NCBI GenBank assembly: GCA_902526435.1
Contig: CABZLA010000001.1
Location: 1 to 64,000, forward strand
Direction: 5' to 3'
DNA length: 64,000 nucleotides
Origin: an uncultured Prochlorococcus sp.
Lineage (GTDB): Bacteria > Cyanobacteriota > Cyanobacteriia > PCC-6307 > Cyanobiaceae
Of this stretch, positions 25,555 through 34,536 are shown piece after piece. The notes under the pieces were generated by a model that worked only from the letters and a program-made list of their open reading frames with translations, made no database searches and had not been told where the DNA came from. The position numbers were made by a program, and so were the translations under genes. Positions within the stretch are counted from its first letter, which is position 1, and every line of letters begins with the position of its first letter.

Positions 25555-25699
25555 TTCGATAAATTTTTTCAATACTTAATATACTATTTTGGTTTTATAT
25601 ATATATATATTGAAAGCAACAAAACATATTTCTTTAATTCAATAATTTATGCATGGTTAAAGTATCTAAAAAAATAGTACTTTAACTATTTAAAATTTT

Positions 25700-25879
25700 A
25701 TGAATAATAAGCCTTTTTTAAAACCATATACTGTTCATTATAGAGATTTTCAAAATCTTAGATTAGAAAATTGTTTTTATGCATTAGATGCTTATGAAGC
25801 AAGAACATTAGCTATGGAGTTTAATAAATATATAAACGCACATCCTAATAGTATTGATTTAATAAGATGCGAAAAGTGA
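25700..25879 (+). CDS. Small hypothetical protein (59 aa)
   Basis: An ATG-started frame with an information-rich sequence (KPYTVHYRDFQNLRLENC, FYALDAYEARTLAMEFNKY). It reads as a compact soluble domain of the kind seen in Prochlorococcus small conserved proteins. The stop lies 30 bp from the convergent urtE. Function unknown, but coding is likely. Confidence 0.65.
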   Translation: MNNKPFLKPYTVHYRDFQNLRLENCFYALDAYEARTLAMEFNKYINAHPNSIDLIRCEK

Positions 25880-25909
25880 TATTTGAATAGATATTTGAAA
25901 GTTTCAATT

Positions 25910-26620
25910 CTATACGCTTAAAAATTTATCAATAACTGTTTGGCTCAATTCACTTGTTGGGCCACTTGCAACAATTCCTCCCCTTTGCATTGCATAATAT
26001 CTATTTGCCTGCCTAACAAAGTGCAAGTGTTGTTCAACTAATAAAACACCGATACCAGTTTCTTTAATTATGAGATTTATAGCGTTTTCAATATCTAATA
26101 CTATATTTGGTTGAATTCCTTCAGTAGGTTCGTCTAATAACAATAATTTTGGTTTACCTAATAATGCTCTAGCAATTGCAAGTTGTTGTTGTTGCCCCCC
26201 ACTTAGATCACCTCCTTTTCTTGAAAGAAAGTCTTTTAAAATAGGAAATAAATCATAGATACTTGAATCAATATTTTTATTTTTAGATAACCCTCCAGGA
26301 AGCGACTCCATTCCCAACATTAAGTTTTCTTCTACAGTTAGATAAGGTATTATTTCTCTTCCTTGAGGAACATATGCCATTCCTTTTCTAGCTCTTTGAT
26401 GTGGGGCCTTTCTATTTATATTCTCTCCAATAAAGTTTATTTCTCCTTTCTTTGCCTTTAATAACCCAATTAATGATTTTAATAAAGTAGTTTTCCCTAC
26501 TCCATTTCTTCCTATTAAACAGATCATTTCTCCAGATTTAAGATTTAAATCTACATCTCTGAGGATATGGCTTTCTCCATAATAAGTATTTAATGATTTT
26601 ACTTCTAGTAGATTTTTCAT
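25910..26620 (-). CDS. urtE: Urea ABC transporter ATPase UrtE
   Basis: One of two ATPases of the urea importer. Walker A is GRNGVGKTTLLKSL (about residues 38-51), the signature LSGGQQQQLAIARALL is characteristic of UrtE/LivF, and Walker B is LLLLDEPTEGIQPN. The 236-residue length is typical. It is the last gene of urtABCDE and starts 2 bp after urtD ends. Confidence 0.96.
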   Translation of the reverse strand: MKNLLEVKSLNTYYGESHILRDVDLNLKSGEMICLIGRNGVGKTTLLKSLIGLLKAKKGEINFIGENINRKAPHQRARKGMAYVPQGREIIPYLTVEENLMLGMESLPGGLSKNKNIDSSIYDLFPILKDFLSRKGGDLSGGQQQQLAIARALLGKPKLLLLDEPTEGIQPNIVLDIENAINLIIKETGIGVLLVEQHLHFVRQANRYYAMQRGGIVASGPTSELSQTVIDKFLSV

Positions 26621-26622
26621 AT

Positions 26623-27378
26623 TTATTCCTCCGGTCTACCTAAATAAACATCAATTACCTTTTTGTTGTTTTGAATATTATCCATTGTACCTTCACATAA
26701 TACTGTTCCTTGATTTAGAACTGAAACATTACTATCAAGTCTTCTTATGAATTCCATATCGTGATCTATAACAACCACAGTATTTTCTCCAGATAATGAT
26801 TTTAATAAATCTGCTGTCAAATCAGTTTCCTCATCTGTAAGACCTGCAACAGGTTCATCAACGAGCATTAAATCAGGTTTTTGGCCTAGTAACATTGCTA
26901 TCTCTAACCATTGTTTTTGACCATGAGATAAAGCACCAGCCTTTGAATTGATTTTTTTTGATAAGTTTATAACTTTCATTAAATGTTCTATTTCATCTAA
27001 TTGTTCATTTTTGATCTTTTTATTAATTAGATTCAAAGGACTTTTAGGAGTGCTTACTGATATCTCAAGATTTTCTTTAACAGTTAGATTTTCAAATACT
27101 CTTGGGCTTTGAAATTTTCTTCCTACACCTAAACGTGCTATTTTATGTTCTTTTCTTCCTATTAATGATTTTCCTTTAAAAAAAACATCACCTTTAGTAG
27201 GTGTTACTTTACCTGTTATTACATCTAGAAATGTTGTTTTCCCCGCTCCATTTGGACCTATTACAGCTCTTAATTCTCCTTTTTTTAAACTTAGGTTTAG
27301 ATCATTTAATGCTAGAAATCCTTCAAAACTAACAGTTATATTTTCTAAGCTTAAAAGAGAATTAGTATTCTTATTCAT
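26623..27378 (-). CDS. urtD: Urea ABC transporter ATPase UrtD
   Basis: Second ATPase of the importer. Walker A is GPNGAGKTTFLDVI, the signature is the UrtD/LivG form LSHGQKQWLEIAMLL, and Walker B is LMLVDEPVAGLTDEE. Its start overlaps the urtC end by 8 bp. At 251 residues it matches the family. Confidence 0.96.
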   Translation of the reverse strand: MNKNTNSLLSLENITVSFEGFLALNDLNLSLKKGELRAVIGPNGAGKTTFLDVITGKVTPTKGDVFFKGKSLIGRKEHKIARLGVGRKFQSPRVFENLTVKENLEISVSTPKSPLNLINKKIKNEQLDEIEHLMKVINLSKKINSKAGALSHGQKQWLEIAMLLGQKPDLMLVDEPVAGLTDEETDLTADLLKSLSGENTVVVIDHDMEFIRRLDSNVSVLNQGTVLCEGTMDNIQNNKKVIDVYLGRPEE

Positions 27379-28507
27379 TTTTTAATCCCTCCGTTTCATT
27401 TTTAATTTCTAGACTTGGGTATGTTTCGATTTTCCTTTTTAGACCAAGTCTTTGAAGCAGATTCCTTGGCCCCTCCCCTTGTACCCATCCTAAAACACCT
27501 TCTGGTAATGCTGTAACTACTAGAATAAATAACCCACCTTGAATAAACATCCAGCTTGCCGGTAAAGCTTCACTTACTAAACTTTTTGCATAATTTATTA
27601 AGACTGCCCCAAGTATCGCTCCCAATAAAGTCCCTCTTCCTCCCACTGCAACCCAAATAACCATTTCTATTGAAAATGGAACTGTCATAAATTGAGGGGA
27701 TACTATTCCTGATTGAACAGTATACAAAGCACCGGATATTCCTGCTAAACCACCTGCTATAGAAAATATTATTGTTTTAAATAGGACAGGATTGTAACCT
27801 GTGAATCGGACTCTTGGCTCGTCATCCCTGATTCCTATAAGAATATTCCCAAATCTTCCTTTTACGACCCATTTTGAAAAAAACCATGCAGTAATAACTA
27901 ACAAGGCTGTTATCCAAAAAAACATTCTTTGTATTGATTCTGAACCAACCATTTGCCCAAATAGTTGAGTTACATCAGTTTTTAAACCGTTAGTACCATT
28001 AATAAGTTTTTGTTGTCCATTAAAAAAATTAAAGAATACTAAAAGAGCGGCTTGGGTAAGTATTGAAAAATACACCCCTTTTATTCTGTTTCTAAAAACA
28101 AGAAACCCAAGTATCCCTGCAACTAATGCAGGTATAACCCAAATTGCAAATAAACTAAAGATTGGAGATCTAAATGGTTCCCAGAAAAAAGGTAAATTAT
28201 CTACGCCGTAAAGTCCAAAGAATTCTGGAATATTATTTGGAAATTCAGAAGAGCTTGTTATCTGTAGATACATTGCTGCACAGTAACCCCCAAGAGCAAA
28301 AAATATACCTTGCCCAAGACTCAATAAACCAGTAAATCCCCAAATAAGATCTACACCCAAAGCAACAATAGCTAATGATAAATATCTACCAAGAAGGTTC
28401 AATCTGAAAACAGGAAGAATTGATGGAGCTGCGATAATAAAAGCAATAATAAGCACCCAAATAACAAAAGTTGTTTTTTTGCTTAGTTTTAAATTTTTAA
28501 ATTCCAT
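27371..28507 (-). CDS. urtC: Urea ABC transporter permease UrtC
   Basis: A LivM-type permease of 378 residues with about ten membrane segments. GLLSLGQGIFFALGGYCAAMYL and VAVGGRGTLLGAILGAVLINY are conserved in UrtC. It carries urea through the plasma membrane together with UrtB. Its start shares one base with the urtB stop. The hydrophilic C-terminus continues past the last helix. Confidence 0.96.
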   Translation of the reverse strand: MEFKNLKLSKKTTFVIWVLIIAFIIAAPSILPVFRLNLLGRYLSLAIVALGVDLIWGFTGLLSLGQGIFFALGGYCAAMYLQITSSSEFPNNIPEFFGLYGVDNLPFFWEPFRSPIFSLFAIWVIPALVAGILGFLVFRNRIKGVYFSILTQAALLVFFNFFNGQQKLINGTNGLKTDVTQLFGQMVGSESIQRMFFWITALLVITAWFFSKWVVKGRFGNILIGIRDDEPRVRFTGYNPVLFKTIIFSIAGGLAGISGALYTVQSGIVSPQFMTVPFSIEMVIWVAVGGRGTLLGAILGAVLINYAKSLVSEALPASWMFIQGGLFILVVTALPEGVLGWVQGEGPRNLLQRLGLKRKIETYPSLEIKNETEGLKNE

Positions 28508-29661
28508 TAACTCTCAACCATCCTTCCTTTCTGGGGAAATAAACCAGTAGGTTTGAATTGCAAGAATATTACTATTAATGCAAAAATCATAACTCTAGCC
28601 ATACTGGTAGTTGCAAAGAAATTTATTGTATTAGATAGTGGTAGAGGCATATCAGGCCATATTGATAAAAGGCGACCAGCTCCAATTAAATCAGTCATTA
28701 TTCCTATTCCAAAAGAGGCAAAAATTGTACCCAACAGGTTCCCTACACCTCCTAAAACTACAACCATAAAACATCCAACTATATAATTTCCCCCAACATT
28801 AGGTCCAACTGACCCCAAAAGAGATACAGCAACTCCTGCTACACCTGCTAATCCAGAACCAATTCCAAAAGTAAGAACATCAACTTTTTCTGTTGAAATT
28901 CCAAGACAGTCACTCATTTCTCTATTTTGTGTTACCGCTCTTATCCTCATACCCCAAGCACTTTGATTCAAAAATAAAGTTATTGCAATTACAGATATTA
29001 AAGTAATTATTATTATCATTAATCTTGTCTTTGGGAAAGCTGTTCCAAGAATTTCAACCTGACCCCTCATCCATGCTGGAGCGGTGACATCAACATTCCT
29101 TGCACTAGCTCGACTTAATTTGCTAACTGAAGATGAAATTAAATTACCGGAGAGAACTCCTACTAAAGCTGCAAATATCCATGAGCTAAATTTTACATAT
29201 TTAAAGTTTATAGACTCTTTTACTTTTGATGAAAATACTGATGGTAGAAATAAACCTATTATGAGACTTATTACTAATCCTGTGCCATAAGCTAAAGGAA
29301 CACTGCGGACGAACTGTTGAAGAATAAGGCTTACTCCCCATGTAGCAAGTAAAGTCTCTAATGGACTTCCGTATAACTTTCTAATTACAGTTTTTTCTAA
29401 AAGTATTCCTACTACTCCACTGACAATAAATGCAAAAAAGATAGAAACTATAACATACGCGTTGTAATAGGTTTTTAATAGTGGGAGTTTGAAAATTAAT
29501 TGAGTTACATATGTTGTGTAAGCACCTAGCATCATTAATTCACCATGTGCAAGATTGATTACACCCATCAAACCAAATACAATAGCTAAGCCTAAAGCTG
29601 CTACTAGTAAAACTGATCCGATCGCTACACCGTTGAATAAACTATCAAGAAGCAATTCCAA
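28507..29661 (-). CDS. urtB: Urea ABC transporter permease UrtB
   Basis: A LivH-type permease. GLMGVINLAHGELMMLGAYTTY near the start and FMVVVLGGVGNLLGTIFASFG in the second half are signature blocks. At 384 residues it is longer than LivH because of an extra middle segment, which is usual for UrtB. It follows urtA after an 81 bp gap that holds a strong hairpin. Confidence 0.96.
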   Translation of the reverse strand: MELLLDSLFNGVAIGSVLLVAALGLAIVFGLMGVINLAHGELMMLGAYTTYVTQLIFKLPLLKTYYNAYVIVSIFFAFIVSGVVGILLEKTVIRKLYGSPLETLLATWGVSLILQQFVRSVPLAYGTGLVISLIIGLFLPSVFSSKVKESINFKYVKFSSWIFAALVGVLSGNLISSSVSKLSRASARNVDVTAPAWMRGQVEILGTAFPKTRLMIIIITLISVIAITLFLNQSAWGMRIRAVTQNREMSDCLGISTEKVDVLTFGIGSGLAGVAGVAVSLLGSVGPNVGGNYIVGCFMVVVLGGVGNLLGTIFASFGIGIMTDLIGAGRLLSIWPDMPLPLSNTINFFATTSMARVMIFALIVIFLQFKPTGLFPQKGRMVES

Positions 29662-29693
29662 TTTTAATAAGAAGAAAATTTAAGTGGATATAA

Positions 29694-29720
29694 GAAGAGG
29701 AGGCATCAAGCCTCCTCTTC
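29694..29720 (-). terminator. Hairpin between urtA and urtB (attenuator/processing site)
   Basis: An 11 bp perfect stem (GAAGAGGAGGC with GCCTCCTCTTC, five-base loop) lies between the urtA stop and the urtB start. Read on the minus strand it is not followed by a clean T tract, so it is probably a partial terminator or an RNA-stabilising end. That would allow more binding protein than permease to be made. Confidence 0.6.
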
Positions 29721-29742
29721 TCTTTATAAGTAAGCATTGAAA

Positions 29743-31032
29743 TTAAAGCTTATATCTTTCTCCTTTAGATGGGTCTGTCCAGTCACATGCATAACCTTTG
29801 GAACTAGGTTCAAATTGGTTCCATGCTTGTGGGAATACAACTCCATCAGTTTCTTCAAGAATCTCAAATCCACCTTCTGGCTTGATTAAACCAATTCTTA
29901 CTGTTTGAGCAAGGTGATGGTTAGGCATAACTTCAACTGGTCCCTGAGGAGCATCGAATGTTTGTCCTACAAGAGCTTCTCTAACAGCACTGTTCTCAAA
30001 TGTGCCTGCATCTTCAACTGCTTGTTTCCATAAATAAACCATGTTGTAAGCAGACTCCTGTGGATCAGCAACTACTCTGTCGCTTCCATATAGAGCTTTG
30101 AAATCAGCTGCAAATTTCTTGGATTCAGGTGTGTCGATAGACATCATGTAGTTCCAAGCACCATAATGACCTTCTAAAAATTCAGGTCCAATAGTACTGA
30201 TTTCTTCCTCTGCAATAGAGTAGTTCATTACATAATATCCATTGCTTGGAGTAATCCCAGCATCCTGAATTTGTTTAAAGAAAGCAACGTTTTGGTCACC
30301 ATTAAGTGTGTTGATAATTACTCCACCACCAGATGGCGCTAACGCTTTTTTGATCTTGGAAATAATAGGAGCAACTTCGGTATTTCCTAGAGGTAAATAA
30401 TCTTCACCTACAACCTTTCCTCCAAGTGATTTAAGTTGTTCTTTGGTAATTGTATTTGATGTTCTTGGGAAAACATAGTCTGAACCAACTAAGAAAAATG
30501 GCTTTCCAGCTGCAGGAGACCTCTTAAACATAAAATCAGTTGCTGGTTCTGATTGTTGGTTTGGTGAGGCACCAGTGTAGAAAATGTTGTTTGAACATTC
30601 CTGAGCTTCATACTGAATTGGGTAGTAAAGGAATGCATCTTTTGATTCATACACAGGAAGCATTGCCTTCCTACTAGCAGATGTCCATCCACCAAATACG
30701 ACTGGAACCCCATCCTGGTCGATTAATTTTTTAGACTTCTCAGCAAATGTTGGCCAGTCGGAAGCTCCATCTTCAACGATGTAATCGATTTTGTAGCTTT
30801 TGCCACCAACGGTTACTCCACCGGCAGCGTTGATTTCTGCAATAGCCATTTTTTCTGTATCAACAAGAGTTGATTCAGATATGGCCATTGTTCCTGAAAG
30901 GGAATGTAAAATACCAACAGTTACTGTGTCATCGAAACTTCCGGAAGTGTCTGAACCTCCTCCGCAGGAAGTAACTGAAACGGCAAGAGAGGCAGTAGCT
31001 AAACCTGCCAAAATACGCCTTGAAATTCTCAT
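29743..31032 (-). CDS. urtA: Urea ABC transporter substrate-binding lipoprotein UrtA
   Basis: The protein starts best at ATG 31032 (MRISRRILAG); an upstream GTG at 31062 would put extra residues before the signal peptide. A lipobox-like ending (AVSVTSC, then GGGSD) predicts lipid attachment outside the plasma membrane. The mature domain (VTVGILHSLSGTMAISE, VEDGASDWPTFAEK, VVFGGWTSASRKAMLPV, FYTGASPNQQ) matches UrtA/FmdD binding proteins. It captures urea for UrtBCDE. Confidence 0.96.
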   Translation of the reverse strand: MRISRRILAGLATASLAVSVTSCGGGSDTSGSFDDTVTVGILHSLSGTMAISESTLVDTEKMAIAEINAAGGVTVGGKSYKIDYIVEDGASDWPTFAEKSKKLIDQDGVPVVFGGWTSASRKAMLPVYESKDAFLYYPIQYEAQECSNNIFYTGASPNQQSEPATDFMFKRSPAAGKPFFLVGSDYVFPRTSNTITKEQLKSLGGKVVGEDYLPLGNTEVAPIISKIKKALAPSGGGVIINTLNGDQNVAFFKQIQDAGITPSNGYYVMNYSIAEEEISTIGPEFLEGHYGAWNYMMSIDTPESKKFAADFKALYGSDRVVADPQESAYNMVYLWKQAVEDAGTFENSAVREALVGQTFDAPQGPVEVMPNHHLAQTVRIGLIKPEGGFEILEETDGVVFPQAWNQFEPSSKGYACDWTDPSKGERYKL

Positions 31033-31082
31033 GAATTCGTTTAAATTAGGTAATTGACCCACAATGGGGGGATAAAGTAAAA

Positions 31083-31122
31083 GTTATAAACGAGTGGGAT
31101 TTAGTTTTGTAGCGAAGGTAAC
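31083..31122 (-). promoter_or_regulatory. NtcA-type promoter of urtA
   Basis: On the minus strand GTT-N8-TAC at 31109-31122 differs from the NtcA consensus GTA-N8-TAC by one base. It is followed 20 bases later by TATAAC (31083-31088), a good -10 box. This spacing is that of a class-II NtcA-activated promoter and predicts induction under nitrogen stress. NtcA control of urtA is established in other cyanobacteria; the site itself is my reading. Confidence 0.65.
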
Positions 31123-31166
31123 ATTTTGTTGAATCCAATATAAAACTTCCGATTATTTTTTTGAGT

Positions 31167-31772
31167 TTAAATGTTTGGTATTTGACCGACTAAAAACTTG
31201 ATAACGTTGTCAACTCCACTGCCGGAACTAAGATTTGTAAAAAACCATGGTTTACCATCTCTCATCAAATCTGTATCATTTTGCATGATATCTAAATTTG
31301 CACCAACCATACCTGCTAAATCAATTTTATTGATTAATAACAAATCTGATCTTGTAATCCCAGGACCTCCTTTTCTCGGAATTTTATCCCCAGCTGATAC
31401 ATCAATCACATAAATAGACAAATCTACAAGTTCTGGACTAAAACTTGCAGCAAGATTATCTCCTCCACTTTCAACAAAAATAAAATCCAATGGATCATAT
31501 TTGTTTTCAAGATCCAATACTGCATTTTTATTAAGTGAACAATCTTCTCTGATTGCCGTATGAGGACAACCACCAGTCTCTACTCCAACAATTCTACCTT
31601 CCTCTAAAATCTTTTTTTTAATGAGAAAATTTGCATCCTCTTTTGTATAAATATCATTTGTAACAACAGCTATTTTGTACTTCTTTTTAAGACCTATGCA
31701 CAAAGTTTCAACTAGTGCAGTTTTTCCCGAGCCTACTGGGCCCGCAACTCCAACTCTTAATTTGCTGCTCAT
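31167..31772 (-). CDS. ureG: Urease accessory GTPase UreG
   Basis: The G1 loop [17 protein letters not shown] is at the N-terminus. [13 protein letters not shown] (about residues 65-77) has the metal-binding CPH motif. [15 protein letters not shown] and LLINKIDLA (the G4 motif) complete the family pattern. It hydrolyses GTP to load nickel into apo-urease. It starts 3 bp after ureF ends, in the order ureE-ureF-ureG. Confidence 0.97.
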   Translation of the reverse strand: MSSKLRVGVAGPVGSGKTALVETLCIGLKKKYKIAVVTNDIYTKEDANFLIKKKILEEGRIVGVETGGCPHTAIREDCSLNKNAVLDLENKYDPLDFIFVESGGDNLAASFSPELVDLSIYVIDVSAGDKIPRKGGPGITRSDLLLINKIDLAGMVGANLDIMQNDTDLMRDGKPWFFTNLSSGSGVDNVIKFLVGQIPNI

Positions 31773-31775
31773 AAA

Positions 31776-32462
31776 TTAATTTCTAAAAAGTTTTGTATAT
31801 AGATCATTATGGTTTTGTTGAGCCATAGATAAGCTTATATTTCCAACATAAAGATCATTGATATTACTGTCTACAATTTCTTGGGAAACTTCTGAGATTA
31901 AATCCAACAACTCAAGTTGAATAGTTTGTGCTTTTATTGAACCCATGGGTATAAGTCTTATTGCAGCACTTAGTTGATTCGCAGTCCATGCATATATAAA
32001 ATTTTCGATCATTTCTAATTTATTTATTTGAAAAGAGAAGCAAGCCCAACTCCATGCTAAAGACCAAGAGATACTTTTATTTTTTTCATACAAATAATCA
32101 AATCCAAATTCTTTAGTCAATTCAAAAAGTGATTTAGCCATTTGAGTCTGTTGATCTCTTATTTCAACAGTATCTCTAAAAGATATTAGCCATTTATCTA
32201 AACTTAATAATCTTCTTTTGTTATTTTTAACATCACTAGCAACTTTTAATTCTACAAAAATATCAAAAAATTCTATTAAACATTTAGCTTCAATTCTAAT
32301 TTGCCCAATTTTTAATTCATTTGTAATTAAATCTCTTATGTGGTCAGATTCTTCTAAATTTTTAATTTTTAAATAACTTTCCAATCCCTCAGAATAACAA
32401 AAACCTCCGACAGGTAAACTTGGACTTATTAATAAATACTTAACTAAGTGATTTTTTTTCAT
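31776..32462 (-). CDS. ureF: Urease accessory protein UreF
   Basis: The N-terminal block LLISPSLPVGGFCYSEGLE is the UreF signature. AIRLIPMGSIKAQTIQLEL near residue 180 is also conserved. It is an all-helical protein that bridges UreG to the UreD-urease complex and gates nickel transfer. Its start overlaps the ureE end by 23 bp. Confidence 0.95.
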   Translation of the reverse strand: MKKNHLVKYLLISPSLPVGGFCYSEGLESYLKIKNLEESDHIRDLITNELKIGQIRIEAKCLIEFFDIFVELKVASDVKNNKRRLLSLDKWLISFRDTVEIRDQQTQMAKSLFELTKEFGFDYLYEKNKSISWSLAWSWACFSFQINKLEMIENFIYAWTANQLSAAIRLIPMGSIKAQTIQLELLDLISEVSQEIVDSNINDLYVGNISLSMAQQNHNDLYTKLFRN

Positions 32463-32904
32463 GATGAAAAGCTCCTATTTCTGGAAAAAACTTTTTTTCA
32501 ACTTTTGAGAAAACAACATCAAAGTTCTTAAGCAATTCCTCAATTATGTAATCACTTTTAGTAAATAAAATATTTTCATTAATCTCAATTTCCACATGTC
32601 TATTCCCAAGATGATAGGCAACTTTGATAATTTCTAAATCTGTCTTAGCAGTTATTTCTATTAAATTTTCTTTTTGCGCAATGATTTTTACAAAGAGTTT
32701 TTTGTGATTTGTCCGAAGGATATCACCATCAATTAATATTCCCTCTCTTGGTAATTGTAATTGAAGTTCTTGATTACAATCTGATTTTCTTTTTCCCCTG
32801 AAGACTCTTCTTTGATCAGAACTTAGTGTAAGGTTTAAAAATTTACCCTCATCGCAATTTTGCTTAATCCAATCAGTTACAATAATTTCTTTTTTATTAC
32901 TCAT
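32440..32904 (-). CDS. ureE: Urease nickel metallochaperone UreE
   Basis: The 154-residue protein has the SDQRRVFRGKRKSDC N-terminal peptide-binding-like part and the metal domain block VAYHLGNRHVEIEI with the key His. Its C-terminal tail is short (GAFHHEKKSLS) with only two His, unlike the His-rich tails of some bacteria. It delivers nickel to UreG. It is divergent from ureD, with at most 47 bp between start codons. Confidence 0.94.
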   Translation of the reverse strand: MSNKKEIIVTDWIKQNCDEGKFLNLTLSSDQRRVFRGKRKSDCNQELQLQLPREGILIDGDILRTNHKKLFVKIIAQKENLIEITAKTDLEIIKVAYHLGNRHVEIEINENILFTKSDYIIEELLKNFDVVFSKVEKKFFPEIGAFHHEKKSLS

Positions 32905-32933
32905 AACGAAATATTCTTAGTAACTTTAAAAGA

Positions 32934-33845
32934 GTGATCAAGAAAACAATTATGGATAAATCTTCTTGGGAAGGTAATTGTTTCTTAAATTTTTTTAATA
33001 ATAAATCAAGTTCTGGGAAAGACGATAGAACAATCTTCAAATCTAAATTTACATCTCCCTATAAATTATTAAAGTGTAGTTATGACCGAGAGGGTAGATG
33101 TATTTTACCTTTACTTCATACAGCAGGAGGACTTGTTGGTGGTGATTTGCTTGAATTTGAAGCAAATATTGGAATTAATTCGAAAGCTTTATTAACAACC
33201 TCTTCAGCTCAGAAAGTATATGGATCAGTTGGGAGATCAAAAATTAATCCTGGAGGTATTTTTTCCTCGCAGAAAACAAAGATAAATATTCATGATAATT
33301 CTCATTTAGAGTACCTCCCACAAGAAACTATAGTTTTTGCAAACGGATTATACTCTCAGGAATTTAAGATAAAGATATCTGATAACTCTAGTTTTTTATT
33401 TACAGATTTAATAAGACTTGGAAGATCTTCTGCAGGTGAAACCATTGAGAACGGAGTTTTTAGATCAAAATTAGAGATTATGAGGAATGGAAATTTATGC
33501 GATGATTGGGAATTTGTAGATCAAATTGAATTAACTAAATTTAGTTTTGAGGCTAAAAGTGGAATGGATTATATGCCCGTTTTTGGTTCTTTAATTTGGA
33601 TATATGAAAAAGAATTTCCTAAAACAAAATTAAGTAACTTAAAAGAAAAAATAAAAATGATTTTTAAAGAAAATAACAATTATTTGTCTTTAGGAACTTT
33701 AGAAAATGGAATATCAATAAGATTCTTAGGTACTTCATCACAAGATGCAAGAAAATGTTTTTTTTCTATTTGGACACAAATAAGAACTGTTTGTGGGTTT
33801 TGTAAGCCAGAATATCAGGGTGTATGGCCTTTGCAAGATCTTTAA
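32934..33845 (+). CDS. ureD: Urease accessory protein UreD
   Basis: The 303-residue protein carries [20 protein letters not shown] and [18 protein letters not shown], both typical of UreD (UreH). It binds apo-urease directly and forms the nickel tunnel with UreF and UreG. The GTG at 32934 is used here, but ATG 32952 (MDKSSWEGN) is equally possible. It leads the ureDABC unit. Confidence 0.95.
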   Translation: MIKKTIMDKSSWEGNCFLNFFNNKSSSGKDDRTIFKSKFTSPYKLLKCSYDREGRCILPLLHTAGGLVGGDLLEFEANIGINSKALLTTSSAQKVYGSVGRSKINPGGIFSSQKTKINIHDNSHLEYLPQETIVFANGLYSQEFKIKISDNSSFLFTDLIRLGRSSAGETIENGVFRSKLEIMRNGNLCDDWEFVDQIELTKFSFEAKSGMDYMPVFGSLIWIYEKEFPKTKLSNLKEKIKMIFKENNNYLSLGTLENGISIRFLGTSSQDARKCFFSIWTQIRTVCGFCKPEYQGVWPLQDL

Positions 33846-33905
33846 ATTACTAATTATGTTCATTTAGAACTTTTTTGAAGACAATTTTTAGATTAATTTT
33901 TATTT

Positions 33906-34208
33906 ATGCATCTTTCACCTCAAGAAAAAGATAAACTATTAATTTTTTCAGCTGCACAACTAGCTGAAAGAAGACTTAATAGGGGTCTAAAACTTAATTA
34001 TCCGGAAACAGTTGCCTTTTTAAGCTTTCAAGTTTTAGAGGGTGCAAGAGATGGTAAAAGTGTTAGTCAATTAATGTCTGAAGGTACAACGTGGCTTAGT
34101 AAAAAACAAGTAATGGATGGAATTTCTGAAATGGTCGAAGAAGTTCAAGTTGAGGCTGTCTTTCCAGATGGTACCAAATTGGTAACTATTCACAATCCGA
34201 TTAGTTAA
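33906..34208 (+). CDS. ureA: Urease gamma subunit
   Basis: A 100-residue protein starting [23 protein letters not shown], with [21 protein letters not shown] and the end VTIHNPI. This is a complete canonical UreA, the smallest structural chain of the (alpha-beta-gamma) trimeric cytosolic urease. It lies 60 bp after ureD and 2 bp before ureB. Confidence 0.98.
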   Translation: MHLSPQEKDKLLIFSAAQLAERRLNRGLKLNYPETVAFLSFQVLEGARDGKSVSQLMSEGTTWLSKKQVMDGISEMVEEVQVEAVFPDGTKLVTIHNPIS

Positions 34209-34210
34209 CT

Positions 34211-34531
34211 ATGGACTATTTAATACCTGGTGAAATAATTACTGAAGATGATTTTATTGAACTAAATTCTGGTAAAAATCCGAAAACTATAACTGTCTCT
34301 AACACTGGGGATAGACCTATTCAAGTTGGATCTCATTATCATTTTTTTGAAACTAATCAAGCTTTAGTTTTTACAAGAGAAATTACGCTTGGTATGCGTC
34401 TAGATATTCCTGCAGGAACTGCTATTAGATTTGAACCTGGAGATACTACAGAAGTAAAACTAGTTCCATATTCAGGATATAGAAATGCCTTTGGTTTTAA
34501 TGCTTTAATTAATGGTCCTTTAGATTCTTAA
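34211..34531 (+). CDS. ureB: Urease beta subunit
   Basis: A 106-residue chain beginning [14 protein letters not shown], with [20 protein letters not shown] and [17 protein letters not shown], all diagnostic for UreB. It packs against UreC at the active-site rim. Gaps to ureA and ureC are only 2 and 5 bp, indicating tight coupling. Confidence 0.98.
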   Translation: MDYLIPGEIITEDDFIELNSGKNPKTITVSNTGDRPIQVGSHYHFFETNQALVFTREITLGMRLDIPAGTAIRFEPGDTTEVKLVPYSGYRNAFGFNALINGPLDS

Positions 34532-34536
34532 TTATT

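Noticed and set aside
31032..31062. GTG 31062 as the urtA start
   Set aside because: It would add ten non-signal residues before the twin-Arg-like MRISRR start and leave almost no leader after the predicted promoter.
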